Notes under the pieces: generated by a model
What the model saw: only the letters and a program-made list of their open reading frames with translations
Told to the model about the DNA's origin: nothing
The model's database searches: none
From: Aegilops tauschii subsp. strangulata
Taxonomy: Eukaryota; Streptophyta; Magnoliopsida; Poales; Poaceae
Length of the DNA stretch: 64,000 nucleotides
Assembly (NCBI RefSeq): GCF_002575655.3
Contig: NC_053035.3
Span: forward strand, 374,209,792-374,273,791
Reading direction: 5' to 3'
Shown here: positions 22,800 to 35,157 of the stretch, piece after piece
Layout: every line of letters starts with the position of its first letter
Numbering within the stretch: position 1 is the first letter of the stretch
Translations under genes and position numbers: made by a program

Positions 22800-24197
22800 G
22801 AATATCAAACGGAGTCCAAACGAAATGAAACCTTTGGGAACGTGATTTTCGGAACGAACGTGATCCAGAGGACTTGGACCCTACGTCAAGACATCAACCA
22901 GGAGGGCACGAGGTAGGGGGCGCGCCTACCCCCCCTGGGCGCGCCCTCCACCCTCGTGGGCCCACTGTTGCTCCACCGACGTACTCCTTCCTCCTATATA
23001 TACCTACGTACCCCCAAACTACCAGATACGAAGCCAAAAACCTAATTCCACCGCCGCAACCTTCTGTACCTGTGAGATCCCATCTTGGGGCCTGTTCCGG
23101 AGCTCCGCCGGAGGGGGCATCGATCACAGAGGGCTTCTACACCAACACCATAGCCTCTCCGATGATGTGTGAGTAGTTTACCTCAGACCTTCGGGTCCAT
23201 AGTTATTAGCTAGATGGCTTCTTCTCTCTTTTTGGATCTCAATACAATGTTCTCCGCCTCTCTTGTGGAGATCTATTCGATGTCATCTTCTTTTGTGGTG
23301 TGTTTGTTGAGACCGATGAATTGTGGGTTTATGATCAAGCTTATCTATGAACAATATTTGAATCTTCTCTGAATTCTTTTATGTATGATTGGTTATTTTT
23401 GCAAGCCTCTTTGAATTATCAGTTTGGTTTGGCCTACTAGATTGATCTTTCTTGCAATGGGAGAAGTGCTTAGCTTTGGGTTCAATCTTGCGGTGTCCTT
23501 TCCCAGTGACAGTAGGGGCAGCAAGGCACGTATAGTATTGTTGCCATCGAGGATAACAAGATGGGGTTTATATCATATTGCATGAGTTTATCCCTCTACA
23601 TCATGTCATCTTGCTTAAAGCGTTACTCTGTTCTTATGAACTTAATACTCTAGATGCATGCTGGATAGCGGTCGATGTGTGGACTAATAGTAGTAGATGC
23701 AGGCAGGATTCGGTCTACTTGTCTTGGACGTGATGCCTATATACATGATCATACCTAGATATTCTCATAACTATGCTCAATTCTGTCAATTGCTCAACAG
23801 TAATTCGTTCACCCATCGTAAATACTTATGCTCTTGAGAGAAGCCACTAGTGAAACCTATGGCCCCCGGGTCTATTTCCATCATATTAATCTTCCAACAC
23901 TTATTAATTTTTATTGCTTTCTATTTTACTTTGCATCTTTATCATAAAAATACCAAAAATATTATCTTATCATATCTATCAGATCTCACTCTCGTAAGTG
24001 ACCGTGTAGGGATTGACAACCCCTTATAGCGTTGGTTGCGAGGATTTACTTGTTTGTGTAGGTGCGAGGGACTCGTGCGTGGCCTCCTACTGGATTGATA
24101 CCTTGGTTCTCAAAAACTGAGGGAAATACTTACGCTACTTTGCTGCATCACCCTTTCCTCTTCAAGGGAAAACCAACGCAGTACTCAAGAGGTAGCA
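22800..24197 (+). repeat. 5'-truncated Gypsy LTR (WHAM/Sabrina-like), 1.4 kb
   Basis: The sequence from ATCAAACGGAGTCC through the CCTATATATACCTACG promoter region to the end GAGGTAGCA matches the 3' two-thirds of a very common Triticeae Gypsy LTR; family name uncertain. A TATA motif lies at about 22997-23003. The LTR start is missing at the junction with the Copia second ORF. Its far end (24197) abuts element C's LTR. No internal domain is attached and no gene is seen in it. Confidence 0.6.
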
Positions 24198-24496
24198 CCT
24201 GCGCTTGCTCCTTTAGCACCAAAGAGGAAACGGGTACTCTGCGCCCGCTGGCGCCAGCCTGACCTTGGTCGTCATGGCTCACGTCACGCGAACCTCGTGA
24301 GGTGCTCCTTGCCTTGATCTCTCCGCTCCTCGTGAGCCAGCCTAAGGAGGCTGCCCCTGAGGAGGTCTTGTGCCGTCCGCCTCGCGAGGCTTGGCCCCTC
24401 GCGAAGGTCTTGAGTGTTTGCTGGTGAAGATGGGACGTACCAGGCCACTGGAGGAGCCACGCCATGGGCCGCAGGCAGGCAAGTCTGGGGACCCCC
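24198..24496 (-). repeat. 3' LTR of element C, truncated at both ends
   Basis: On the minus strand it matches B's 3' LTR from about 55081 to 55375 (shared GGGGTCCCCAGACTTGCC, CCTCGCGAGGGGCCAAGCC and GTTTCCTCTTTGGTGCTAA segments). The first 18 bp of the LTR and about 320 bp of upstream interior are deleted, so the LTR is fused directly to the start of the B3 ORF. The other end is cut at the LTR ending at 24197. Confidence 0.75.
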
Positions 24497-25179
24497 ACCG
24501 TGGCCCCTCGCAGCCGCAGCAGCGCCTCTTCGTGCGGTGGGAGCCGCCCAGGTCGTGGCAGCCCCGTCGATGAAGGGAGGCGTGCCATGGTTGCGCGGCC
24601 TCCCTGGCCGCACTTGCACTCGGCGGAGGTGCTGCCGGAGTTTGTCGTGTGGTTGGAAAACCCGTGCGGCACCTGGCTTCAGCTCCCATGCTCCTTCACC
24701 GGCGAACTTCCGGCTGCGGGTCCAGGCGGTCTTTGGCTGCAGGTGGACGGCTGCTGCAGCAAGGCTTCGTGGGTCGCGGTGGAGGTCTCCGTCGCGGGCA
24801 ACGCAGCCCTGGCCCGTGGTTGGTAGACATTTGCCCGCACACGGGGCCTGGGCAGGCGGTGTACCTCCACTTCAAGTATGATGGCGACGCGACCCTCTAC
24901 GTGAGGGTATTCGGGGAAGATGGTCGCCACGGCGGATGCTGCCCTGAGGACAACGACGGCGGCGAGGTGCTCGGCCTTGGTGACGGCCGCGATGAGTGTG
25001 AAGGTGAACTCGCCCTCGGCGCCGGCCGCGGCTCGTCCAGCTACGGCAACTCCTCCTCCGGTGACAGCTCCAGTAGTGGCCGCTATGATCAGCCGCCACG
25101 TCGCCGTGCTCGCTTCAAGGACGGTGGTGGGTCGTCCCGCCGTCACGCCCCGGTGAAGCGCGAGAAGGACTCTGGATGA
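24497..25179 (+). pseudogene. Convergent B3-domain ORF of element C
   Basis: Homologue of the ORF at 54740-53957 in element B. The frame 24497-24826 has the VLPEFVVW start of the B3 region, LQLPCSF, GGLWLQ and ALARGW. A TAG at 24824-24826 replaces the CAG of B's GWQTFAR. A one-base loss near 24871 shifts the frame, and the last part resumes as LHFKYDGDATLYVRVFGEDG, then a Gly/Ser-rich tail, ending KREKDSG at 25177 with TGA. The AT-hook seen in B is deleted here. It lies antisense to C's gag-pol and ends toward the pol 3' end. The product would have been a DNA-binding protein; it is dead now. Confidence 0.75.
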
Positions 25180-25386
25180 GTTGGAGGGAGCGCTAGGGGC
25201 CGATCTTCAGGATTAGTTGCGGGTGTAGGGGCCGCTTTTGAGTGTTTTCCCCTTCTTCTTCTTCTCCTTCTTCCTTTTCTTTCCTGCATCGTCAGAAACA
25301 AGTATGGGGCCCCGGGCGTATGATGGACCGTAATGCTTTTCCTGCCTTTTGCTATGTTTATCATTCTCGAGTCGTGTTGCGGCATC

Positions 25387-25923
25387 TGTCGTGGGATTGT
25401 CACGGCAGATGTCCTAGTGCAAGGACTTAGTCGTGGAGCCATCACAACGAGATTAGCTTAAAGGGGTTAAAGCGGGACAAAGGACACAGGGAGTTTATAC
25501 TAGTTCGGCCCCTTGCGGTTAAGGTAAAGGCCTAATCCAGTTGAGGTGGAATTACTTATGTCTCGATTACCAAGGAGCGAATACGCTTGACCTAGCTTTC
25601 GATCTCTTCTTTCTTGCCCTTAACTCGCCGCCTGGTCGTCCCTTTATATACTCAGGTTGATGCTCGGTGGCTTATAGAGTCCCGGCCGGCTCATAAACGT
25701 GTCCGTCCTGGTGACTTAACTACAATTGCCATATCGTACAAGTTATACACATATGGCGGTTTATAACTACGGGCCTTAAGCCGCCTTTGGGCCTTGGGCC
25801 CTTCATAAGTTATCCTCATGAACCGCCATCTTCAATTCCTTCCTGGGCTTTGTCTTTGTAAGTCACCATGAAGATAACCCGGCCTCTCTTGGGCGGGTTA
25901 ACTCAATAACTATATCCCAAACA
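25387..25923 (-). repeat. 3' LTR of element D
   Basis: Plus-strand reading TGTCGTGGGATTG to CCCAAACA. A minus-strand TATA motif (TATATAAA) lies at 25643-25650 with a conserved twin in the 5' LTR. The polypurine tract is 25924-25937 (minus strand, ACCTGGGGCCTAA). Confidence 0.88.
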
Positions 25924-26204
25924 TTAGGCCCCAGGTTGATTTGAACCTGTTCACATCGATCTTCAATACTTAGAAAAAATCCCTCCTTCATTACCTTCGC
26001 GAAACTTGTAACTCTCCATGACATCATCTTCTGGGATCATGATAACCCGCCGTGACATCACCTGTCATTAATTTTACACAGAGCCAAAATCTTTAATGTA
26101 TCTCCTTATTTTTAATGAATCTCCGAAAATCGAGGCGTCTGCACTGTTACAGATCCATTTTTTGACCTCCTCGATTCCCGCACTTGCCACTTATCCATTC
26201 GCCT

Positions 26205-26212
26205 TATAAATA
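26205..26212 (+). promoter_or_regulatory. TATA motif upstream of element D's convergent ORF
   Basis: TATAAATA followed by GGGCCGGGAG, then a CT-rich leader of about 250 bp before the ATG at 26464. It is on the plus strand, opposite to the element's LTR promoter. Elements B and E have equivalent motifs. 25924-26204 holds no gene. Confidence 0.55.
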
Positions 26213-27343
26213 GGGCCGGGAGTCTCTTTCACTTTCCCCCCTCGGCCTCTTCGTCTTGTCTTCTTCCTCGCGACACCCTAGCACTCATACTCCGCCGCCG
26301 CCGTCGACCCTCACCTCTGCTTCGTCAACGGCCACTGCATCAACCTGTTCAGACCAGATTCCACTCGCGCGCCTCCGCCGCTCAACAGCCTTGGTAAGTT
26401 CTTCCTCTTCCCCCTCCGTAGATCTCATTAGGGTTTACAGAAGTTCATGGAGCTCGTCGCCGAATGACCCGGCATAGCGGCAACGTGATCACGTCTTCTG
26501 GGTTACCGAACACTCCACTTCGCAAATGCCGTCATGAGGTCTTACATATTTCGGACGTACTTTACCCCAAGGCGGGTTATTTTCGACAACCTCTTAACTT
26601 GTCTAATTCAAACTATCAGGGGACTTCTCATTCCTCTTTTGGCGAGTCAATAGGAACACAAATTCCAGCTTTCAAGACTGTACCTGGGTAAGACTATTCT
26701 TAACTATTCCATATTTTGTGCTTGGTCATCACCTTGATTTTATTTTCTTGTTTTTGAGGGGCCAAGCTAAACCCAGTAAAAAGGCAAAGCTGAATAAGTC
26801 AGTCAATGACCCCAATCCATCTGAGCTAGAAAAGCAGCAACCAGAGCCTTCTCATCCACTTGCTGACAACCCTGTTGATGATCTACCGCCAGAAGACCAT
26901 CATGTTGACATTGATCCGATGACTGTTAACCCAACTGATATCAATCCACCAAGCCCTATCTGAGCCACCAGTCCTATTAAGCCGACAGAAAAGGATGATG
27001 ATGTTACTATTACTGGTCATGGCTTCACAACCCCGGGTCGTCCTACCGCCTTATCCAGGCACAACACCAAAGAAGAAACTTCTGCTGAGGATAAAGGCAA
27101 GTGGAATGTCGACTTAGAACGCTATACCCAGCTCAATGCCTAGGACCTCCATTCTGGCTATTTGAACCGGTTATATACCAGCCGTGATTTTGAAGCCGGC
27201 TTAGTGAACATGATGAAGGATCGCTATGAGGTAAACACTGTTACTTCCCTTCATATAAACATATCTTCATTAGCCGCCAAGTTTATTGGACATGATAGAA
27301 TTGAATGTGCTTTAAACTTCAACAGTTGCATAGATGAAAACTA

Positions 27344-27512
27344 GTAGCCCCCAAGGGCCAGTTTATATTTTGGATATGAACTGGTACTTATGATAATAGT
27401 ACTGCAATTCTGCATACGTAGCCCCCAAGGGCCGGCTTATATTTTGGATATGAACCGGGACTGATGATAATAGTACTGCAATTCTGCATATGTAGCCCCC
27501 AAGGATCGGCTT
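27344..27512 (+). repeat. 74-bp tandem repeat in intron 2, 2.3 copies
   Basis: Units at 27344-27417 and 27418-27491 plus a partial unit from 27492. They differ at only a few positions. Each unit starts GTAGCCCCCAAGG. On the element's sense strand that start reads CTTGGGGGCTAC, a polypurine-tract-like motif. Confidence 0.85.
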
Positions 27513-27657
27513 AACAATGTATGTTAAGTCAAAACTTATCATCTTGGAAGGAATAATACTGTTCATTGTCTTCATAAGCCAGATCATCACCATTTGTCCC
27601 CCAATAATATTGTCGTGGGGCCAATAAATATATTCATTTCTTGAGAAGAGCAATATG

Positions 27658-27770
27658 CATTAGCCCCCAAGTGCCAAGGATAAGACTTGTAATTGTGCTT
27701 GGGACTTCGTAGTATTTGAAGAAGCAATAGACATTAGTCCCCAAGTGCCAAGTATAATACTTGTTATTAT
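27658..27770 (+). repeat. Second 74-bp tandem repeat, second unit split by the LINE
   Basis: First unit 27658-27731 (CATTAGCCCCCAAGTGCCAA start). The second unit begins at 27732, runs to 27770 and resumes at 35263 (GCTTGGGACTTCGTA) after the LINE and its target-site duplication. The unit length again is 74 bp, but the sequence differs from the 27344 repeat apart from the CCCCAAG core. Confidence 0.75.
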
Positions 27771-28181
27771 TATTATTTTGACTATAAACAGTAGGGTAAA
27801 ACCCCACTGCAATTTTTATAAATAAAGAGCAAAGTAACAAGTAGTCTTAAAGGCTTGAGATAAGCCTATAGGGAGAAAGAAAGGAAAAAAGAAAAAAGAA
27901 AAAGAAATAGAAAGAAAGAACTAGACTATGAAAAAGAAAAGAAAATTACAACAGGGCCTCAAGCCAAACAGAGAATTGTCTCTCATGCTTTTTCTTCATT
28001 CTGAACCTTAAAAGTTTTAGCTCCTCTAGGAAGATGAACTTCCATCCTTGGAAAGATGGTGTAATGCTTTCAAAAATTTTATTGTTCTGGTTATCCAGAT
28101 GGCCCATGCACCAAGAATGATGATCTCCATGTAAAATGGGTAATTTAATTTGTCTTTGAGATCTTGGAAAGCTTCCATCAC

Positions 28182-31100
28182 TCACAGGTTTGGTGTTCTT
28201 GTTGGACAAATAAAGTCCCAGCATTGTTGCACAAAGGGACATCCCCAAAATAGATGATGTAGTGTTTCTTCCTGCTGACATCCACTAACTGCACAGTTGT
28301 ATGCTTCCAACACAAAATTCTTTCTTCTAAGTAGGTTTCTTGTATTAACTCTGTCATGAAGTAGTTGCCAGAAGAATACTTTGTGTTTTAGCTGACATGA
28401 ACTTTGCCAAATCCAGTTGAAGTGAGGAGGAGTTTTCTTTTGTCCAATTAACACTTTATATGCTTTTATGGATGAATAGATTTAATTTCCCCAAATGTAA
28501 CTCCATGTGTCCAAAGATCCCAGGAATTCAGGTTGTCTCATAGAGGTGCAAATGTCCTCCATTTCTAAGAATTCCTCGTATGCCTCTGTTGTCAGTGGAA
28601 GATAGAAAAGATCCTGAAGGTATTCTGTCTGCAGCACCTATTGTATGTTCAACTGTGGATTTCTCACAAAGGAGTATAAGTGATGGAATTTGTGTTTGAG
28701 TACTGCCTGCTGCCATAGATCATCCCAAAAAGATGCACTGACCCCATCTCCCACATTGCATCTAGCAATAGCTTTGTGATGGTCAATGAGAGATAAATTG
28801 GATTTCCACCAAAAAGAACCCACCATGCTGTCACCTGGTAATTTCCCATCACTGTAGTAACTTTCCCATATCAGGTTGACCCATGGTATGTCATGTCTGT
28901 TGAAAAATTTATGCAAATTCTTCATTAGAAGGGTTTTGTTATGAGTGTATATATCCAATACACCTAGACCTCCCTGATCCTTGGGTCTACACACAGTGTG
29001 CCAAGCTACTACTGCAGGTCTGCGGTCCTCCATGTCAGGGCCTCTCCAAAGACAGTGCCTCGGGTATTTTATTATCTGTTTCTTAATGGTGATTGGGATA
29101 TCCAGACAACTCATGAAGAAAACTGACAAAGAAGTGAGCACTGATTTGACACGGAGCAATTTGCCTGCTTGAGTCATGAAGATAGAGATACCTGCCAGTC
29201 TCTTTGCAATCCTGTTAACAAGAGGTAGACATTGTTCCACAGTGGGTTTGTATATTCCCAATGGAAGGCCAAGATAAGTGAAAGGGAATTGCCCTCTGGC
29301 ACATTGGAGTGTGTTTGTGAATAATTCAATCCTATCCTCAGAAATGTTTAAAGGAACCAGAAATGACTTCCCATAATTCACTTTAAGCCCTGTTGCAGAA
29401 GCAAAAGTATTGAGTAAGGCCTTCAGACAAAAGAGCTGCCTAGTATCTGCTTGCATAATCACCAGAGTGTCATCTGCATACTGCACTATTGGGAAATGAG
29501 GGCAAGAGTTGACTTGAAGTGGTGCAGAGAGTAGATTTAACCTCATTGCTTTGTTAAGAATAGATTGCAACAGATCAGCAGCAAGTACAAATATTAAAGG
29601 AGAGTATGGGTCCCCCTGCCTCACTCCTCTTTTGATGTAATTTTTTTCCCAGGTACTCCATTCAACAAAACAGAAGATGATGCTGTTGAAAAAAGAGCTT
29701 TCATCAATGAAATCCATCTGTCACCAAAACCTTTGGCTTTAAAAATATCAAAGATTGCTTCATGTTCAATTGTATCAAAAGCCTTTTCAAAATCCAGTTT
29801 AATAACTAAGATTTCTTCCCTTGACTCGTGGCATTGGTGAATATATTCATAAGCCCATCCTAAGCAATCCTGAATCACCCTGTCCTTATGGAAGCCATAT
29901 TGATTGATATGCACCATTTGCAGAATAACACTTTGCAATCTATTGGCCAGCAATTTTGTAATGATCTTCAGCACTCCATTGAGCAGATAAATTGGTCTAA
30001 AGTCATTTGGAGAAAGTGGCACTTCTTTTTTAGGGATTAGGGTGATGAAAGATGTGTTGATACTCTCAAGATTTACATTTCTAGCATGAAAAGCCATAAT
30101 AAGCTCAATGATATCTCTTTGATTATATCCCAACAATTCTTGAGAAACTCATTATTAAAACCATCTGGGCCTGGTGATTTATCTGTTGGCAGATTCTTGA
30201 CCACATCATCAATTTCTTCCTGAGTAAAAGGCTTTTCCAAATCAATGAATATGTGTGGATCCATAGTGTTTTCATACAAATCATTTAGCTCAAAGTGCAT
30301 AGAATGCCCATTGAACTCTCCTAATCTACTCTTAAATTCCTCCCATAATATTGTTGCCTTTCTTTCATGATCAGTGACTTCAACCTGGTCCTTGTTTACC
30401 AGCATGGAAATTTGATTGTGTTTGTGATTAAAAGAGGCTTTTGTATGAAAGAATTTTGTGTTCTCATCTCCAAACTTCACACCTTTAATTTTCCCTCTTT
30501 GTTTCCAATAAATTTTCTGATTGTTTAGCACAGTTAATAAGAATTCCTTCGGCATTTTTCTGCAATTTGCTTCAAACACTGACAGATCCCTGTATTCCTC
30601 TATTAAGTCCCAAAGGAAAATAACATCATTCAGCATTGCAATCTGCTTCTTATGACAAGATAAGGATTTTTCCCACAGCTTGAGTGCTCTTCTAACATTC
30701 TTGAACTTTGCATTTATCTTCTTTGCACAATCAGTGTGGCCCACTGGAATGTTCCATGCAGCTTGAACCACTTGCTTGAAGGAGCTGTGGTTAAGCCAAT
30801 AATTTTCAAACCTGAACACTTTTGACTTTGGAATATTTGTGCCAATTTTGATCATACAAGGAAGGTGATCAGAAATTGGTTTAGCCATGGGTAGAGCAAT
30901 GGAATCTGGATAGCTGGTCATCCAAGCAGCAGATGTCAAAAACCAATCCAACTTCTCTAGTAGGGAGCTGTCCTGCATGTTACGCCAGCTGAATTGTCTG
31001 CCTTTTAGTGGTAATTCAATCAAACCAAGTTCACTAATAGCTTCATTAAACATGAGCATTTCATTTACATCACCCCTAGGTTTATTTCTGTCCTCAGGTT

Positions 31101-31587
31101 TTCTAATGAAATTAAAATCACCCATGATAATCCAGTCCACATCACTAGGCATCTGAATATTACCAAACCATTCAATGAACTCAATCTTATCTTCATGATT
31201 GCAAGGCCCATAGATGTTTGTGAGGATCCAAGACTTGGAGGAAGTGTTGCAGGTGAACTGAATGGATAGAGAGAACTTGTTTTGGAACATCAACTCTCCA
31301 GTGAATAAAGCTCCATTCCAAGCAGTGAGGATGCCACCAGATGCCCCAATGGAAGGTAAGTATTCAAATTTATTAAATCTCGGTGGGCAAACTTTATGTA
31401 TATATGTTGAATCAAAGGTCTCTCTCTTTGTTTCCTGCAAACACACAATTCCAGCAGCACTTTCTTCCACTTTTTGTCTGATAGCCAGCCACTTATCTGA
31501 AGAGTTAATACCTCTCACATTCCAGTTTAGTATATTCCAGGTTCTGTTGTTATTCATTGAAAACCAGAAGTATGTGTCCTTGTACAC
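28182..31587 (-). pseudogene. LINE ORF2: endonuclease and reverse transcriptase
   Basis: N-terminal apurinic-type endonuclease: NWNVRGIN, LQETK, IYGPCNHEDK, IIMGDFNFI and SDHLP motifs, in order, from 31540 to about 30850. Then a linker with the FFHTKAS segment, the NLPTDKSPGPDGF motif, and RT with [35 protein letters not shown] and the catalytic YADD (near 29480). The C-terminal zf-RVT-like segment is CQQEETLHHLFWGCPFVQQC (about 28280-28215). The frame changes near 30110 and 29640, and there is a stop at 28638. It would nick target DNA and copy the LINE RNA in the nucleus; it is inactive now. Confidence 0.9.
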
Positions 31588-31928
31588 CCAGGTCCAACCC
31601 CTGGTGAATATCCCAATAATTGGTTCTTCTTTGAATCACAAGTAAAGCATAGCTGTTACAAGTAGTCACATCAGACAAGCATTGCACAGGAACAGAGATG
31701 AGCCCATGCCAAAACAACCAGTAATGCATAAGCAAAGCTTTGAAGGCAGCAGGAACATCACAGATCATTCCCACAAAAGAGTACCACAGTTTACATACCA
31801 ATCCATTACAGTCCACTAACAAAAGATGTCTTTCAAGACAATCATGCACTATGGAACAAGTTCTGATACTAATATTTACTGCAAACATATAGAAAGGACA
31901 TTCCGAAAGAGAACAGCAGGACACTCTG

Positions 31929-34900
31929 CTATTCCAGCCCTTCTGGTGTAGTATTCTCATCATCACACAATCTTTTCTTTGTAGTCCTATCCAGTGCCTT
32001 GGACACCTTGGCCACCTCCTCCTGCCCCTTCTTTTTAGGCTTCTTGGATAGCTTCTCTTGAAGTTCATCCTCAGCAACCTTACAGAAAGACTTAGTTAGG
32101 TTTTTCACCACAGAATCCTGAGTAACTGGTGGGATAGCATTACATGGCAAACAGGATTTAGCAGCACATGATTTTCTTCTATAGCCCATATTATCTTTCT
32201 TAATCCTGTCACTCCTTCTTACCTCAGTTTCTACCATAGGCTCCTTTTCCCTCCTCTTCCTTGAAATAACCTCACCCAGTGGAAGAAATTTGTTTGGGGA
32301 GACTTGCTGGAGACGACTGCCTGCCCCACTAGAGGAGTGAGCTGCTGGACTTACACCTTCATTTTCCTTACCCTGTCCCAGGAAGAAATCTTTGCAAGTT
32401 GGTGCCTGGGAACTAGAACATCCATCAGGTATGTGAAAGAGCATAGTTTCCTCTTGTTTACAGTTAGCAGTCAACATTTTCCACACATCAGACTTTAGCA
32501 AGTGCATTGTCCAACCAAACTTATCAGGTGTCAACAACAAATGTATTATGAAGTTGAACCAACTTACTGGTATTTCAATTTTGAAAGTGTTTGCAGCTCC
32601 TTGGGTTGCTGGTGCAAAATGCTTAATCCAGAGATCAAGTCCTTCTTCAGACATTAAATGAGAACCATCAATAATTTCCAAAGCATGATTCTGAGCCAGC
32701 TCATGTAAATCAAACATAATGGGAGAACTAGGCAGGGAAAAAGATCCATAGTTACCTTTATTGTTAGGAACTGAAGAGGTGCCAACATGTGGAATTGGGA
32801 CATCTTCTTTGCCCTTATCATCTGGAAGCAGAGTCTATGGAGCAGTAACAGTTGCTCCAAGCAAAGAGCTGGCAGCAGCAAATACACCACCAGAAGGAAA
32901 ATCTCTCACAGCCTCAATCTGACTGTCTGTGTTCATTTCAGGGACAGAATTGCCAGTAATTTCATTGTCTCTACCATCAATGGGATCCTCATTCATGTGG
33001 CCCATCTGTAAGTCCAGCTGAGGCTCAGCATCAACAGGTTGAGGTACCAAAGCAGGCTCTAAGGCTGGAATCTGCTGCTGCACATTGTCCATAATGTTCT
33101 GAGGCACTTGATCCTCCTCTTCTTCAATTGCATTATAGGCTAATGCAATGTTTACCAGTCCCTGACCAAATTGAGGAACTGGCACTCCCTGATTGACCTC
33201 TTCACTGGCAGAGTGAGTAATGGAATGCAGACCATCAGATAGTGAAACAGTTGTTGTAATGCTACTATTAGGTGCCCCCTCTTCTGGCAATGTTGGAATT
33301 ACAACTTGTTGTTGCTGGGGCTGAATAGGCTCTGGTTGGGGAAAAGCCCAGTGCTGATCTTGCTCTGCTTGTTCCTCCCAAGCATCCCAGTCCTCATTTG
33401 GGGCATGAATGTTGTGGTTGGGTAGAGGTTGGAATCCTGGGAAATCATTTGCATTTTGAGGTACAGGGTGTGGGTCCACACCATCAGGTAGAATGGGGTC
33501 TTCATCAGCAGGCCCACCACCCATCATTTCCTCCAGCAGCACTTCAACAGAGCAAGTCCAGGAGTCTTCTTCAAACCGCTCCCCTCCAGACCATCTTATG
33601 CTCTTTGGGATTTCAACTAGTTCTGTCACTCTGGCCTTTACCAAGATCTTTCCTTTGAGTGCATCCTCTTTCTCCCAACTAATGATCTTACCCCATTTGG
33701 AAATAGCAGACGCAATATCTTCAGTGTTACAAAAATCAAAAGGAACACCCACAAAGAGCAGCCAGCAAGTCCTATTGAAATGAACCCTGCGCCAATTTCT
33801 GCCCTCATTGTGTTTGGTAAAAGAGATGAAAACATCTCCAAAAGCATGCGGACCCTGCTGGATGAGCCTATCCTTATCTCTGACGTGCCTGAACTGCACA
33901 TATGCCTCTCCAAACGGGCAAGGTTGAATTTCCCTAAATCCAACTTGTGCATCTCCTTGAAGAAACTCTTCCAGAACTTCACGAACATTAGGAAAAATAC
34001 CTCGTCCAGGTGCGGATGAATATTGGCAATCGCCCAGTCCTCATGCCTTCTCGGACGATGAGGCACTATTGCATGAGAAACCCCAGTTCGTCCCTCAATC
34101 GCCTGAACCTGGAAGCCATGTGGAACAAAAGGTAGAGGATCGATGGGGATATTGGCCATCTCAGTCGACTCCAGCGGGGAGGCGACCGGAGCCCTCTCTG
34201 TCGGCAATGGCAGCAAAGGCGAGCTTGTCGAGGCGTGAGCAGAGGTGGAGGCAGAAGCAGTGGTGGAGACATAGTAGGCAGGTGAAGTGGAATGCGAGGA
34301 GGCAGGCGACGGTCTCGGCTTGAAGTTTGGGAAAAAATCCTTGACCAGCTCCTTAAATGATATCACCTGCCTAATCTGTGCCACCGGCCCAATACAGTGG
34401 AACCAAGATTCAACCTCTCCATCGGCCCAAGCGTTCTCTGGTGGGCTTGGGAAAGTACTAAAAGGGATATAAGGCCAAAGTCCAATCAAGTTTGGAACAG
34501 TGCAAAAACGGGTGAAGTGGCCGTTGGCCCCGCATGCATGACAAACCACATGATTACGTGAAACGGTACGTTGCACTTCATTGTGCACCAATTGAGGGCC
34601 TGACCGAGGCAGAATTATTCTGCAATGAATTGTGGTTAATGCCCTGAATACTGCCCCAATAACCGCTCGAAAACTGATCTACCGTCCCTGACCACCGTGG
34701 AGTAGCTCCGGCGATCACCGGAGTGAGGAACAATTGCCTTGCCAGCCCTACCCACCAGAGTCCATTCTTTGTCAAGCTCAGCATAGTAAAGAGCTTCTTC
34801 CCGGCGCCAGTTTGGGCCACCAAAGTTCCAAAGACTAAAAACCAACTCAAAATCCTTTTCAATGATTCTACCCGCATTATATATCTCAAAACCTACGGAC

Positions 34901-35157
34901 TTTGAGGCTACTGAGAACTTGTAAGATCTATCTCATAGGAAACGAACACGAAAACCTTGGGCATAGCCACCAAACATGGCAAGAAGTGAAACACTGACCG
35001 TGTGCACATCAAGCTTGAAAGATGCTTGGCAAAACGAAACCACCATGGTGAACTCCTTTTGATGAAATCTCGGAGAGAAAACTACCGGGTGACCAAACTT
35101 GGTCCTCTCCACTTGAAACTTCTTCCCACGGTCGAAGTTGAGAGCAAAGGGCGCCAT
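31929..35157 (-). pseudogene. LINE ORF1: zinc-knuckle RNA-binding protein
   Basis: It starts near 35157 (MAPFALNFDRG). A CCHC knuckle CHACGANGHFTRFC lies at about 34540-34500. An RRM-like segment (CWLLFVGVPFDF... to about 33550) follows, then an acidic, Gln/Pro-rich linker, and a basic C-terminus with RRSDRIKKD ending TTPEGLE at 31929. At least three frame changes (near 34930, 34600 and 33900) and a TAG near 32834 break it. The role would be to coat LINE RNA. Length and layout are normal for plant L1 ORF1. Confidence 0.8.

Larger units (their letters stand above)
24198..25386 (-). mobile_element. Tat-clade Gypsy element C, 3' part
   Basis: This holds C's truncated 3' LTR (24198-24496), its convergent B3 ORF (24497-25179) and 207 bp of 3' untranslated sequence. 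It continues at 44681 on the other side of element D. The proof of continuity is colinear similarity to element B: B 53124-55350 aligns with C 45360-44681 and then 25386-24198 in reverse order. The insertion-site copies for D are GCATC (25382-25386) and GCATA (44681-44685). Confidence 0.8.

Noticed and set aside
24497..25179. A free-standing host B3 transcription factor gene
   Set aside because: A second copy sits at the equivalent place in element B, and both are bounded by the family's LTR and 3' untranslated sequence. Here it is also broken by a stop and a frameshift.
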